A DNA stretch of 64,000 nt from Nocardia brasiliensis. Its GTDB lineage: Bacteria > Actinomycetota > Actinomycetes > Mycobacteriales > Mycobacteriaceae. The notes beneath the pieces were generated by a model, which saw nothing but the letters and a program-made list of their open reading frames with translations, made no database searches and had not been told where the DNA came from. This document shows, piece after piece, positions 9,147 to 18,295 of the stretch (position 1 is its first letter; the number at the start of each line of letters is the position of its first letter). The position numbers were made by a program, and so were the translations under genes. Location: NCBI RefSeq assembly GCF_011801125.1, contig NZ_CP046171.1, forward strand, positions 7,885,491 to 7,949,490, in the 5' to 3' direction.

Positions 9147-10001
9147 TCAGACCACCTGTGACGGGAACAGTGCGTTGTACACCTGAGTGATTATCAGGTT
9201 CACGCCGAACAGCATGATGGCCGAACTCACCACCGCGGAATTGACCGCGTTGGCCACACCGCCGGGGCCGCCACGGGCATTCAGTCCGTTGTCGCAGGCG
9301 ATGATCGCCGCGAGCAAACCGAATATCAGCGATTTCACCAGTGCGACAAGAAGATCACGGGTGACCGCGAACGACGAGAACGTCCCGATATATGAACCGG
9401 GCGTTCCGTTCTGCGCGAAAATATTGAAGATGTAACCAGTCAGAAAACCGACAAAGACGACGAATCCGCACAGCAGGACACTGACCAGCATCGCCGCGCC
9501 GAGCCGGGGGGCAACCAGCCTGCGCATCGGGTCGACGCCCATCACCTTCATCGCGTCGATCTCTTCGCGGATGGTGCGCGAGCCGAGGTCGGCGCACACC
9601 GCGGAACCGACCGCGCCCGCGATCATCAGCGAGGTGACCAGGGGCGCACCCTGCTGGATGATGCCGAGGCCGTTGGCAGCGCCGATGAACGAGGTCGCAC
9701 CGACCTGCCCGGCGATCGAGCCGACCTGGATCGATACGATGACACCGATAGGAATGGCGACGAGCAGCGTGGGCGCCGCCGAGACGCTCGACATGAACGC
9801 GCACTGGCGAATGAACTCACGAAAAGGGAAGCGGCGACGGAAGATCGAGACGAAAAGTTCGGCAACCGCCGCGATCCCCATGGTGATCTGGCGACCGAAG
9901 GTTTCCAGCGAAGCCTTCGGATGGTCTGCCCAGTAACCCTTGGTCCAATCGACCGCATCACTCATCCGTGACCCTGTTGGTGGACTCTCGGTCGACTGCA
10001 C
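9147..10001 (-). CDS. YrbE/MlaE-type ABC permease, first copy (YrbEA)
   Basis: This 284-residue protein opens the mce operon. The MlaE signature is present (GSAVCADLGSRTIREEIDAMKVMGVDP at about 178-204), with several membrane segments. I prefer GTG at 10001 because GAGAGGGG lies 7 nt upstream; an ATG at 9965 (MSDAVDW) has no clear ribosome binding site. The 5' region contains a perfect 16-bp palindrome (10059-10074) that could be the operon's operator. No MceG ATPase gene is present in this window. Confidence 0.92.
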   Translation of the reverse strand: MQSTESPPTGSRMSDAVDWTKGYWADHPKASLETFGRQITMGIAAVAELFVSIFRRRFPFREFIRQCAFMSSVSAAPTLLVAIPIGVIVSIQVGSIAGQVGATSFIGAANGLGIIQQGAPLVTSLMIAGAVGSAVCADLGSRTIREEIDAMKVMGVDPMRRLVAPRLGAAMLVSVLLCGFVVFVGFLTGYIFNIFAQNGTPGSYIGTFSSFAVTRDLLVALVKSLIFGLLAAIIACDNGLNARGGPGGVANAVNSAVVSSAIMLFGVNLIITQVYNALFPSQVV

Positions 10002-10526
10002 TGGCTAACCCCTCTCGACGCCGGTTGCCTGCCCCGACGACTTGTTTGCTTGACGCACCTTACTACGTAGTAAGCGGGAACACACCACCCTCTTGTGATT
10101 GCAGTCATAGAGCTTCGCCACAGTGCACGTAACGCTATGACGTGGGACATCGACATTGGGGCATAGCCCAAAGGCGCGGCCGTCGACGTTGGCACAAGTG
10201 ACAGGTCAGCCGGGGAATCGACGGCGCGGATCACGCCGTCTCGGCAATTTGTTCGGACAAAATTCATACAAAATCGCATTTGATTCCGGAACCGCGCGAA
10301 ACGGACCGCACTACTACTCGAGTGTGAACAGGAACCGAACAAAGGGCTTTTCCATAGCGTGTCGCTATCGACATCAATATGAGACAAAAGGAAGGATTTG
10401 CCCAAAATAGGGTGGAAGCGCACCCCGCCGCGAACACCCGGCAGTAGATGACGCGCCCGGACAGAAATACTGACACGATGGGTGCGACAGATTGATATCG
10501 TGCGGGCTTCCGACGTCTGGAGGGAC
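10002..10526. other. Divergent intergenic region between mce operon and secreted protease
   Basis: This 525-bp region holds no credible gene. It is visibly richer in A and T than its surroundings between about 10080 and 10400. It contains the 16-bp palindrome at 10059-10074 and an AT-rich interrupted inverted repeat near 10243-10262 (AATTTGT and ACAAAATT arms around TCGG). It must contain the promoters of the mce operon (minus) and the protease gene (plus), but I could not fix -35/-10 boxes with confidence. Confidence 0.6.
10059..10074. promoter_or_regulatory. 16-bp perfect palindrome, candidate operator of the mce operon
   Basis: CTTACTACGTAGTAAG is its own reverse complement over all 16 bases. 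It lies 58 bp upstream of the yrbEA start codon. Its form suits a TetR- or GntR-type dimer, but it does not match the KstR motif known for mycobacterial cholesterol mce4 genes. The role as operator is inferred from symmetry and position only. Confidence 0.5.
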
Positions 10527-11225
10527 ATGTTCAGCAAACTCGCCAAGGTGGCCAACGCCGCCTTCGCCGTAGCCTTGGGCGCGGCGCTGCTGGGGACGGG
10601 CGCGGGGGCCGCGCAGGCCGACCCCGGCCCACCGGTCGTGGGCGGCGGCTCCGGCATCATCATCTCCGACACGCCGGGAGCCCTCAGCGACCAGTTGTTC
10701 GAGTGCACGGTCACCACGGTCGGCCGCGACAGCGCGGGCCGCCTCGTCGGCTTCACCGCGGGCCACTGCGGCGAGCCGGGGTACGAGGTGTACGCCGAGG
10801 CGAACCGCGACGCGGGCGTGATCGGCAGGTTCGTCTACTCCAATCACGACCTGGACTACGCCGTCCTGCAATTCAACGAGGGCAAGATCGTCCCGGTGAA
10901 CCGGATCGGCAACGTCACCATCACCGGGCTCGGCGGACCCGCCCAGTTCCCGACGATCGTCTGCAAGGAGGGCCGGACCACCGGCAACACCTGCGGCATC
11001 AGCTGGGGTGACGTCTTCGGGTCGAACACCGAGACCTGGAGTCAGATGTGTGTCGTGGAGGGCGATTCCGGCGCACCGGTCGTCGTCGGCTCCACGCTGG
11101 TCGGCATGGTGAACGCCTATCTCGCGCTCGCCTGCTTCGGCCCCGAGGTGGGCACCAACATGTCCACGATCACCGACGACGTCAACGCCCGCGGCGGCGT
11201 CGGCGCGGGATTCCAACCGATCTGA
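10527..11225 (+). CDS. Secreted chymotrypsin-like (S1) serine protease
   Basis: This 232-residue protein has a clear signal peptide (KLAKVANAAFAVALGAALL ending AQA, cleavage before DPGPP). The catalytic triad is readable: His in TAGHC, Asp in NHDLDYAVL, Ser in EGDSGAP. Cysteines flank the His and Ser as in streptogrisin-like enzymes. No long propeptide is present, unlike the streptogrisins. I chose ATG 10527 because it starts the signal peptide and GGAGGG lies just upstream, though the spacing is short; in-frame GTGs at 10482 and 10500 are alternatives. It is predicted to be exported and active outside the cell. Confidence 0.85.
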   Translation: MFSKLAKVANAAFAVALGAALLGTGAGAAQADPGPPVVGGGSGIIISDTPGALSDQLFECTVTTVGRDSAGRLVGFTAGHCGEPGYEVYAEANRDAGVIGRFVYSNHDLDYAVLQFNEGKIVPVNRIGNVTITGLGGPAQFPTIVCKEGRTTGNTCGISWGDVFGSNTETWSQMCVVEGDSGAPVVVGSTLVGMVNAYLALACFGPEVGTNMSTITDDVNARGGVGAGFQPI

Positions 11226-11239
11226 ATCTGCTCGAACCG

Positions 11240-11282
11240 AACGGCGGCGCACCACTACACACGGTGGCGCGCCGCCGTTTTC
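11240..11282. terminator. Bidirectional terminator between protease and MFS genes
   Basis: AACGGCGGCGC at 11240-11250 pairs with GCGCCGCCGTT at 11269-11279, and the arm ends in TTTT on the + strand. The inner sequence adds further pairs with a small bulge. It separates two convergent genes. Confidence 0.65.
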
Positions 11283-11302
11283 GTGTCACCGATGCGCCGG
11301 AC

Positions 11303-12769
11303 TCACTGGGCCGTGCGATCGGTCGGGTCGGTCGGGGCGAGGGCCGGGCCGGACGCGGCGGGGCATTGGGGCAGGCAGTCGACGTTGTCCAGGCTCGGCT
11401 CGTGCCGCGGCGGCCGCAGCAGCACCCCGGCGAGCACCGCCCCCGCGAACAGCAGCCCGACGCAGATCCACACGGCCTTGCTGAAGCCGTGATCGAACGC
11501 GACCGGATCGCCGAGCGCACCGGAGATGCCCGCCAGGCCGGGCAGGGCGGCGACGGCGAGCAATTGCGCGGTGCGCGCGACGGCGTTGTTCACCCCGGAG
11601 GCGATACCTGCCTCGCCCGCGGGTACCGCGCCGAGCACGGCCCCGGTCAGCGGGGCGACCAGCGCGGTGAGACCGAGCCCGAAGACGAGCACGCCGGGCA
11701 GCACATCGGTGAAATACGTGGTGTCCGGCCCGATCCGCAGGAGCAGCACCAGACCGCCCGCGGCCAGCAGCGGCCCGAGCGTCATCGGAATGCGCGGCCC
11801 GTGCACCTGTGCCCACCGGCCCGCACGCGCGGACAGCAGCAGCATGATCAGGGTGACGGGCACGGTCGCGACGCCCGACATCAGCGGTGAATACCCCGCC
11901 ACCAGTTGCAATTGCAGCACCAGCAGGAAGAACACGCCGCCGAGCGCGGCGTACACCGCCAGCGTCACCAGATTGGCCGCGGTGAACACGCGCGAGGCGA
12001 ACAGCGCGGGCGGCACCAGCGGGTGATCGCTGCGCAGTTCGATCAGCACGAACGCGGCGAGCAGGGCCAGCCCGCCGACGACGAGCAGCGGCATGGTGTC
12101 GATCAACCCGAAGGTCAACGCGCCGAGTGCGAGCGCGACCACGACGGCGCCCGGCACATCCAATCGGGTGGTGGCATTCGGATCACGGCTCTCCGGCACA
12201 TGTTTCACCGCGACGAGCACGACCACCACCGCGAGCGGCACATTGATGAAGAAGATCGAGCGCCAGCCCGCCACCTCGATCAACCACCCGCCGAGGAACG
12301 GTCCGAGCGCGCCGGAGATGCCGGCGAAACCCGACCACAACCCGATCGCCGCGCCCTGATCGCGCTGATCAATGGACGAGGAGATCAGGGCGAGACTGCC
12401 CGGGGTCAGCATCGCGCCGGCCACGCCCTGCAGAAGCCGGGCGAGCACCAGCATCTCGATGTTCATCGCGGCACCGCACAGCACCGAGGCGAGCGCGAAA
12501 CCGATGGTGCCCCAGACGAATACCTTGCGCCTGCCGAGCCGGTCACCCAGTGAGCCGCCGAGCAGGATGAACGACGCCAAGGTCAGCGTGTAGCCGTTCA
12601 ACGTCCACTGCAGACCGGCGACGTCGGTGTCCAGTGATTCGCCGATCCTGGGCAGCGCGATGTTCACGACGGTGGCGTCGAGCGAGGCCACCGACGAACC
12701 GAGAATGGTCCCGAGCAGAATCCAGCGCCCGGTGGACGATTTCAGCCGCGGCAGATCAGTCGTGCTCAC
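11303..12769 (-). CDS. MFS drug exporter, DHA2 (14-TM, EmrB/QacA) type
   Basis: This 488-residue membrane protein carries the DHA2 family mark LDATVVNIALP at residues 29-39 and the MFS motif A, GGSLGDRLGRRK, at about 70-81. Fourteen hydrophobic segments can be counted. It is predicted to export drugs or lipophilic compounds by proton antiport. The start is GTG 12769. A MITE-like element lies only 11 bp upstream of the start, so the natural promoter of this gene has probably been disrupted or replaced. No regulator gene is adjacent. The substrate is unknown. Confidence 0.87.
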   Translation of the reverse strand: MSTTDLPRLKSSTGRWILLGTILGSSVASLDATVVNIALPRIGESLDTDVAGLQWTLNGYTLTLASFILLGGSLGDRLGRRKVFVWGTIGFALASVLCGAAMNIEMLVLARLLQGVAGAMLTPGSLALISSSIDQRDQGAAIGLWSGFAGISGALGPFLGGWLIEVAGWRSIFFINVPLAVVVVLVAVKHVPESRDPNATTRLDVPGAVVVALALGALTFGLIDTMPLLVVGGLALLAAFVLIELRSDHPLVPPALFASRVFTAANLVTLAVYAALGGVFFLLVLQLQLVAGYSPLMSGVATVPVTLIMLLLSARAGRWAQVHGPRIPMTLGPLLAAGGLVLLLRIGPDTTYFTDVLPGVLVFGLGLTALVAPLTGAVLGAVPAGEAGIASGVNNAVARTAQLLAVAALPGLAGISGALGDPVAFDHGFSKAVWICVGLLFAGAVLAGVLLRPPRHEPSLDNVDCLPQCPAASGPALAPTDPTDRTAQ

Positions 12770-12780
12770 CGACCCAACAT

Positions 12781-12861
12781 AGGCCCTGTCTCATAAGACC
12801 AGGCCAGGCGGCGAGCTGGACCGTGGAGGCCGCACCGGATGGGACTTACGAGACAGGGCCT
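12781..12861. mobile_element. 81-bp MITE-like element with 17-bp inverted ends and CAT duplication
   Basis: The left end AGGCCCTGTCTCATAAG (12781-12797) and the right end CTTACGAGACAGGGCCT (12845-12861) are inverted repeats with one mismatch. A CAT trinucleotide directly flanks both sides (12778-12780 and 12862-12864), as a 3-bp target duplication would. The interior has no coding capacity. The end sequence resembles those of actinobacterial IS5-type elements as I remember them, which is not proof. It could also act as a terminator for the lipoprotein gene upstream. Confidence 0.65.
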
Positions 12862-12899
12862 CATGGGCAGGATCGAACAGCGGCGGTATTCCGGAGGGC

Positions 12900-13505
12900 T
12901 CAGAGCTCCTGGACGCAGACCACGAACTTGCGTTCCTCGTAGACATAGCCCGAGCCGCTGTCGCACGCGCTGACATCGGCGGCGCCCTCGACTCGGTTGA
13001 CCACCTTGACGCCCTTCTGCGGTGTCGCGCCGGTGCAGTCGATCCGCTTCGGGTCGTCGCCGCCGACGTCCATGCAGCCGCCGACGACCCAGTCGATGTC
13101 GAGGCAGTAGGCGCCTTGCTCGATGCCGTTGAGGGTCTCTGCGTAGTAGTTGTCGGCATCGCCGACGCACGCGGTGCTCTTGGGCGCCTTGCCGATCACC
13201 TTGTAGTTGGCCGCCCTGCTGCCGCACGAGGCCTTCTCGATGGTGGCGTTGCTCGTGGTGCCGCCGAGGGTGACACAGTCACCGATATCGGCCTGGAAGT
13301 CGGTCTTGCCGCCCTTGTTGGTGCTGGTGGGCGCGGGCTTGCCGGACGAAGGTCTCGGGGTGACCGAGACGGCGTCGATGGTGCCGTTGTTCACCGCGGG
13401 CTGCGCGTGACCGCTGACGGTGGAGCTACAGCCCACCAGTGCGAGAGCGGCGACACCGACCGATGTCGCGAACGCGACACGACCCCAAGTCAGTCGACCA
13501 GACAC
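12900..13505 (-). CDS. LppU-like lipoprotein
   Basis: This 201-residue protein has a lipoprotein signal (VAFATSVGVAALALVGCSS) with lipobox LVGC. The mature part begins with a Pro/Ser/Thr-rich linker. A cysteine-rich domain then has GDCVTLGG, KASCGS, STACVG, AYCLD, GGCMDV, IDCTG, SACDS and FVVCVQ, which suggests several disulfides. This pattern resembles mycobacterial LppU proteins, whose role is unknown. The GTG at 13505 is preceded by GGGAGGAC at ideal distance, which fixes the start; the frame is open further upstream but with no ribosome binding site. Confidence 0.7.
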   Translation of the reverse strand: MSGRLTWGRVAFATSVGVAALALVGCSSTVSGHAQPAVNNGTIDAVSVTPRPSSGKPAPTSTNKGGKTDFQADIGDCVTLGGTTSNATIEKASCGSRAANYKVIGKAPKSTACVGDADNYYAETLNGIEQGAYCLDIDWVVGGCMDVGGDDPKRIDCTGATPQKGVKVVNRVEGAADVSACDSGSGYVYEERKFVVCVQEL

Positions 13506-13694
13506 GTACAGTCCTCCCGAGCTGTAGTGCTTCGAACTCGGACCCCCGGAAGAATTCGAAGTGAACAAAGCAGTGCTTGAAATACACGCCATGCATACAC
13601 CATGGATCGCGGGCACGTCGACCCTGCCGCGGAATCAGGCTCCTAGCAACCGATCTGGGTACAGTGGTGTTTTCGGTGCGAGAGGAGTGGGTCC

Positions 13695-14231
13695 GTGAAG
13701 CCGATCAGCGTGATCGTATGCGCGACTGCCGCGGCGGGGGTCTCGCTGATGTACCAGGGCACCGCGTCAGCAACCGACGTGCAATGCTCTTCGGCGCATG
13801 GGACGGACATCACCGTCGTCGACGGCAACACCGCGTGCCGGGCCGCCAGCGATCTGCTGGGTGAGGCCAAATCGCTCGGTATCGACGGCATCGGTTACGC
13901 GAACGCCACGGCGGGCGCCCGCGCGGTCGGCATCGGCGTCGCGGGTGGCGTCGGCGCGGGCGAGGGTTCGGGCGGCATTCCGATAGCGGTCGGCGTCGGT
14001 CAGGATGCCATCGCGTTCAGTTCCATTGCTCGCGACGAGGTTTCGACCGGGCCCTGGCCGCGGGTCGCGGTGTCGGTCGCCTTCGAGGGGTCGCGGGCGA
14101 GCGTGCAGACCGCCGAGTCAGGCGTCGTCTGTCTGGGCGGTGGGGCGTTGGCCTGGAATTCGAGCACCGGCGACATCTGCCTCAGCACCCCGCTGGGCCG
14201 CTGGCAAAGCCGCGACGAGCGGTTACCCTGA
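13695..14231 (+). CDS. Small secreted protein of unknown function (possibly DUF6764-like)
   Basis: This 178-residue protein has an N-terminal signal (ISVIVCATAAAGVSLMYQGTASA, likely cleaved after ASA). The mature protein has a CSSAHGTDITVVDGNTACRA motif and a Gly/Ala-rich middle (GIGVAGGVGAGEGSGG), then CLGG and ICLS cysteines. The layout reminds me of a secreted family of Nocardia and Rhodococcus (DUF6764), but this is recalled rather than checked. The GTG start has GAGAGGAG 7 nt upstream. It is divergent from the lipoprotein gene. Confidence 0.65.
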   Translation: MKPISVIVCATAAAGVSLMYQGTASATDVQCSSAHGTDITVVDGNTACRAASDLLGEAKSLGIDGIGYANATAGARAVGIGVAGGVGAGEGSGGIPIAVGVGQDAIAFSSIARDEVSTGPWPRVAVSVAFEGSRASVQTAESGVVCLGGGALAWNSSTGDICLSTPLGRWQSRDERLP

Positions 14232-14268
14232 GGGACGCTCCGATAAGCGGTGGTCAGGAGGTGACCCC

Positions 14269-15555
14269 ATGGTTTCGGCGATGGCAGCAGGCGGCTGCGA
14301 TGGTGGGTCCGAACGCGGCGAACTCACCGCGCCCAGGGAGATGCTGGTCGATCCCCGGTTCATCCGGCTCGCGGACCAATTCTTCAGCATGTTCGAACAA
14401 CCCAGCCGCGGTGGCGGCGCGCTGGCGGTCTACCTCGACGGCAGACCGGTGGTCGACATCTGGGGCGGCTGGGCCGCCAAGGATCGGCGCTGGAACGGCG
14501 AGACCGTCGCGCTGACCTTCTCCACCGGCAAGGGCGTCGCCTCCACCGTCGTGCACCGGCTCGCCGAGCGCGGCCTGCTCGACTATGACGCGCCAGTGGC
14601 CACCTATTGGCCCGAGTTCGCCGCGCACGGCAAGGCCGACATCACCGTGCGCGACGTGCTCTCGCACCGCGCCGGGCTGCATCGGGTGCGCGGCCTGGTC
14701 CCCGGCCGCGAGGGCATCCTCGACTACGCGGCCGTGATCACGGCGCTGGCCGAGAGCCCGGCCGACCCACGCCGCATTCGCGCCTCCGGCTACCACGCGA
14801 TCACCTTCGGCTGGCTGGTCGCCGAGATCGTGCAGCGGGTGACCGGCGACCCGTTCACCGAGGTGGTGCGCCGCGAGATCGCCGAACCACTCGGGCTCGA
14901 CGAATTCTGGTTCCGCGTACCGGAAACCGAGCGCTACCGGATCGCCAAGATCTTTCCGCACCTGAGCCCGCCCGGTATCCGCTGGAACACCGCGTCGTCG
15001 GTGCTGTCCTGGGTGCGGCCGATCCGCGGGCTCGCCGAGGCGGGCATGCCGGAGAGCTTCGACGAACTGGTCCGCGACCCGCGCGTGCACGACGCGGTGA
15101 TGCCCGGCTGGAACGGCGTTTTCTCCGCGCGCGCACTGGCCAGGATGTACGGCGCACTCGCCAACCAGGGCACGGTGGAACTTCCGCGGCCCGGCGGCGG
15201 CAGCCGGACGGTGCCGTTCCTGCGGCCGGAGACCATTCAGACGATCAATCGGGTGCAGCCCGCCGAGAGCCGCGACTACGTGCTCGGCCTGCCGCTGCGC
15301 TTCACCCTCGGCTACCACCGGCCGGTGCTGATGTCCAAGCAGCAGCCGCGAAAAGCCTTCGGCCACTACGGCGTCGGCGGGTCCGGCGCCTACGCCGACC
15401 CGGAACTGGGCATGTCGATCGCGTTCGTCACCAACCGGCTCGGCAACGCGGTGACCGCGCTCGGCGACGCCAGACTGGCCAGGTTGGCGGCGACGGCGCG
15501 GACCACCGTGCGCCGGGCCAAACCCGCGATCACCGTCGATGAGAGCGACAACTGA
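14269..15555 (+). CDS. Serine hydrolase of the beta-lactamase/EstB family
   Basis: This 428-residue protein has the SxxK catalytic motif as S85-T-G-K88 (TFSTGKGVAS) and the context LSHRAGL typical of class C-like esterases. A tyrosine motif (SGYHAITFGWLVAEIVQRVTG) supplies the second element, and HYGVGGSGAYADPELGMSIAFVTNR the third. No signal peptide is seen, so it is probably a cytoplasmic esterase or lipase rather than a resistance enzyme. AGGAGGTGA precedes the ATG at 14269 at good spacing. The next gene, a P450, starts 49 bp downstream on the same strand. Confidence 0.85.
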   Translation: MVSAMAAGGCDGGSERGELTAPREMLVDPRFIRLADQFFSMFEQPSRGGGALAVYLDGRPVVDIWGGWAAKDRRWNGETVALTFSTGKGVASTVVHRLAERGLLDYDAPVATYWPEFAAHGKADITVRDVLSHRAGLHRVRGLVPGREGILDYAAVITALAESPADPRRIRASGYHAITFGWLVAEIVQRVTGDPFTEVVRREIAEPLGLDEFWFRVPETERYRIAKIFPHLSPPGIRWNTASSVLSWVRPIRGLAEAGMPESFDELVRDPRVHDAVMPGWNGVFSARALARMYGALANQGTVELPRPGGGSRTVPFLRPETIQTINRVQPAESRDYVLGLPLRFTLGYHRPVLMSKQQPRKAFGHYGVGGSGAYADPELGMSIAFVTNRLGNAVTALGDARLARLAATARTTVRRAKPAITVDESDN

Positions 15556-15604
15556 CCGGGCTCGCCGATCGAACCGCCGCGCTGGCCGGCTCGTAGCTAT
15601 AGAT

Positions 15605-16990
15605 ATGGACGGCGCGCACGCGACAACGGTCGCCGAACTCCGGCAGCCGCGGCCGATGCTGGGGCACGCGCTGCTGGCCTGCGTCGATTTCGAACGGTAC
15701 TTCCGCTGGCGGCGGGCCAGGGACGGCGATCCCATCTACTGCCGCTTTCCCGGCATGGGTTCGGCGTTGTTCACCGGGACCGCCGCGGGGGCGCGCGAAC
15801 TGTTCCGCGCGCCGGTCGACACCGTCGAGCCGCCGCTGCCCAACCCGATCGAGCCGCTGGTCGGCCCTGGATCGCTGATCCTGACCGCCGGTGCGCGGCA
15901 TCGCCGCGATCGCACACTGCTCGCCCCCGCGTTCCACAGCGCGCGGATCCGCGAGTACGGCGAGCTCATCCGGACGGCCACCCGGCGGGAACTCGCGGGT
16001 GAGACCGGGGCGGCCTGGGTGCCGGGGGCGCGCATCGATGCGCGGGCGGCCGCGCGCTCGATCACCCTGCAGGTGATCCTCACCGCAGTGTTCGGTGTGG
16101 GCGGCAGGCAGGACCGGACCGAGTACGCCGCCGCGGTCGGCGCCTTCCTGGAGTCCTACTCCGGGCCGCTGATGCTGCTTCCGGTGTTGCGGCACAAGGC
16201 GTTCGGTTACGGGCCGTGGGATCGGTTCGTACGCGCGCGGGCACGGCTGGACAGGTTGATCCGCGCCGAGATCACCCGCAGGCGCGCCGACCCGCACCGC
16301 CGCACGACCGACCTACTCGGATTGCTGCTGAGCACCCACTACGACGACGGCACCGCGATCACCGACGCGCAACTGTGCGACGAACTGCGCACCCTGCTCG
16401 TCGCCGGACACGAGACCACCGCGACGACCCTCGTCTGGGCGCTGTATCACCTGCATCGCGCGCCGGCGACGCTGGAACGGTTGCGCGGCGAACTCCGCGA
16501 CGCCGGGCCGCGAACCGATCCGGCGGAGCTGGCGCGGCTGCCCTATCTGGACGCGGTGTGCCAGGAGACGCTGCGGTTGCATCCGCCGGTGCCGATCGTG
16601 GTGCGCAGGCTGACCGCGCCGGGAACACTGTGCGGAATCGCCCTCGACGCGGGCGACACGTTGGGGATCGCGGTGCCGCTGCTGCATTCGGATCCCGCGG
16701 TCTGGTCCGAGCCCGCACGGTTCGAGCCGCAGCGGTTCATCGAACGCCGGTATCGGCCCTGCGAATTCGCACCGTTCGGCGGCGGGCATCGACGTTGCGT
16801 CGGTGCGGCACTGGCGGATTACGAGCTGCGCGTCGCGTTGGCGACCATGCTCGCGGCGGTGCGATTGCGCCTGCCGCAACGCGCGGCACACGGGCGCACG
16901 CCAATCTCGGTGCCGCACAACATAGCAACCGGTCCGCATCGGCCGATTCTGTTCGACATCGTGAGTGATTTACATCACGAAGATGTTTGA
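15605..16990 (+). CDS. Cytochrome P450
   Basis: This 461-residue enzyme has the I-helix oxygen-activation motif AGHETTATT at about residue 267. The K-helix ExxR is E321-T-L-R324, and the haem loop PFGGGHRRCVGAAL carries the ligand Cys398. It is soluble, without a membrane anchor, so it depends on separate ferredoxin partners; none is encoded nearby. The motif style recalls the mycobacterial CYP135/137/138 group, but no subfamily can be assigned by eye. The start is uncertain: ATG 15605 lacks a strong ribosome binding site, and an ATG at 15539 would overlap the hydrolase gene. The substrate is unknown. Confidence 0.88.
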   Translation: MDGAHATTVAELRQPRPMLGHALLACVDFERYFRWRRARDGDPIYCRFPGMGSALFTGTAAGARELFRAPVDTVEPPLPNPIEPLVGPGSLILTAGARHRRDRTLLAPAFHSARIREYGELIRTATRRELAGETGAAWVPGARIDARAAARSITLQVILTAVFGVGGRQDRTEYAAAVGAFLESYSGPLMLLPVLRHKAFGYGPWDRFVRARARLDRLIRAEITRRRADPHRRTTDLLGLLLSTHYDDGTAITDAQLCDELRTLLVAGHETTATTLVWALYHLHRAPATLERLRGELRDAGPRTDPAELARLPYLDAVCQETLRLHPPVPIVVRRLTAPGTLCGIALDAGDTLGIAVPLLHSDPAVWSEPARFEPQRFIERRYRPCEFAPFGGGHRRCVGAALADYELRVALATMLAAVRLRLPQRAAHGRTPISVPHNIATGPHRPILFDIVSDLHHEDV

Positions 16991-17277
16991 CCGATTCCGC
17001 GACGCGGCCCACCAGCGACAGCGCGCGGCACGGCGGACTCGCCGACGTGACCGGTGACTTTCACTCAACCAGGTGAAGACCGACCGGCTATGTGACGGCT
17101 ACCACACCACGCGGTCTGGCCGAATCACTATGAAAGACAACTGGCTTCATGTCACCCCGGGACGGTAGGAAGGACTGCAGGGTCGGGCCGTCAATACCCG
17201 GGGAGTGCTCTGTCGACACCCGGGCGAATGAGATCTTTTGTTCACGCGCGCGTCTACACGTGCGCGCGAGAGATGGA

Positions 17278-18192
17278 ATGGACGAGAAACCTATGCATGT
17301 CGCTTCGCACACCGGGTCGCCAGCCGCGCACCGCAGAGGCGCTCGGTTGCCGCGCCGGTTGCGCGCGGGCGCCCTGCTGTCCGCGACGATCGCGGCCGCC
17401 GGCGTCCTCCTGGTCGCCCCAGCCAGCGCCGAGCCGTTCCCCTGGTTCGGTTCCGGGTCCGCCGGTTCGGCCAACGAGCCGGCACCACAGCCGAACTTCG
17501 CGCCGCCGTCGATCAACATCGCCGACGGCGAGGTCGTCGGGGTGGCGCAGCCGATCATCATCAACTTCAAGGAGCCGGTGCCCGACCACGCGCTCGCCGA
17601 GAAGTTCATCAAGATCACCTCGTCGCAGCCCGCGCCGGGCCACTTCTACTGGCGCGGCGACAAGCAGGTGCGCTGGCGGCCGAACGACTACTGGCCCGAC
17701 AACATCGACGTGCGGGTGGAGGCAGGCGGCACGAGCAGCGCGTTCCGGATCGGCGACGCGTTCGTCAGCACCGCCGACGACAACACCCACATGATCACCG
17801 TCACCCGCAACGGCGAGGTGGTCAAGACGATGCCGACCTCGATGGGCAAGCCCAAGCACGAGACCCCGAACGGCATCTACATCGTCGGCGAGCAGCTGCC
17901 GAAGATGATCATGGACTCGTCCACCTACGGTGTGCCGACCACCGACCCCGAGGGCTACAAGCTCGAGGTCGAGTACGCGACCCGCATCTCCAACAGCGGC
18001 ATCTTCGTGCACGCGGCCCCGTGGTCGGTCGGCCAGCAGGGCAAGTCCAACACCAGCCACGGCTGCCTCAACGTGAGCACCGAGAACGCCAAGTGGTTCA
18101 TGGAGAACTCGCGCCGCGGCGACCCGGTGGTCGTGGAGAACACCCAGGGCGGCATCCTGAGCTCCAGCGACGGTCTGGGCGACTGGAACTAG
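17278..18192 (+). CDS. L,D-transpeptidase (YkuD) with bacterial Ig-like domain
   Basis: This 304-residue exported enzyme has a signal peptide (LRAGALLSATIAAAGVLLV ending ASA). An Ig-like domain spans about residues 65-160 (INIADGEVVGVAQPIIINF to AFRIGDAF). The YkuD catalytic domain ends in SHGCLNVS with the nucleophile Cys263 and His261. It should form 3-3 cross-links in peptidoglycan, as the mycobacterial Ldt enzymes do, and may attach proteins to the wall. ATG 17278 is chosen over the ATG at 17293 because GAGAGA precedes it; both are possible. A GC hairpin (about 17243-17266) lies directly upstream of the start and could affect translation. Confidence 0.88.
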   Translation: MDEKPMHVASHTGSPAAHRRGARLPRRLRAGALLSATIAAAGVLLVAPASAEPFPWFGSGSAGSANEPAPQPNFAPPSINIADGEVVGVAQPIIINFKEPVPDHALAEKFIKITSSQPAPGHFYWRGDKQVRWRPNDYWPDNIDVRVEAGGTSSAFRIGDAFVSTADDNTHMITVTRNGEVVKTMPTSMGKPKHETPNGIYIVGEQLPKMIMDSSTYGVPTTDPEGYKLEVEYATRISNSGIFVHAAPWSVGQQGKSNTSHGCLNVSTENAKWFMENSRRGDPVVVENTQGGILSSSDGLGDWN

Positions 18193-18209
18193 CCAGCGCC
18201 ATTCTCTCG

Positions 18210-18246
18210 AACTGGTCCGTCGGTTTCCCATACGACGGACCAGTTT
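18210..18246 (+). terminator. Rho-independent-type terminator after the L,D-transpeptidase gene
   Basis: AACTGGTCCGTCG at 18210-18222 pairs perfectly with 18233-18245 around a 10-nt loop and is followed by a short T run. It separates the transpeptidase gene from the ugp operon. Confidence 0.8.
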
Positions 18247-18295
18247 CGCGTTTACGCTCCCGTCAGCTAGACGCGACAACTGATTTCGGGAGAAC

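Noticed and set aside
17094..17110. CRP-like site TGTGACGGCTACCACAC
   Set aside because: The right half does not match TCACA well enough and the site is far from the start codon.
17100..17277. Riboswitch (ydaO type) before the L,D-transpeptidase gene
   Set aside because: Position would suit, but I could not match the conserved core; only a GC hairpin next to the start is visible.
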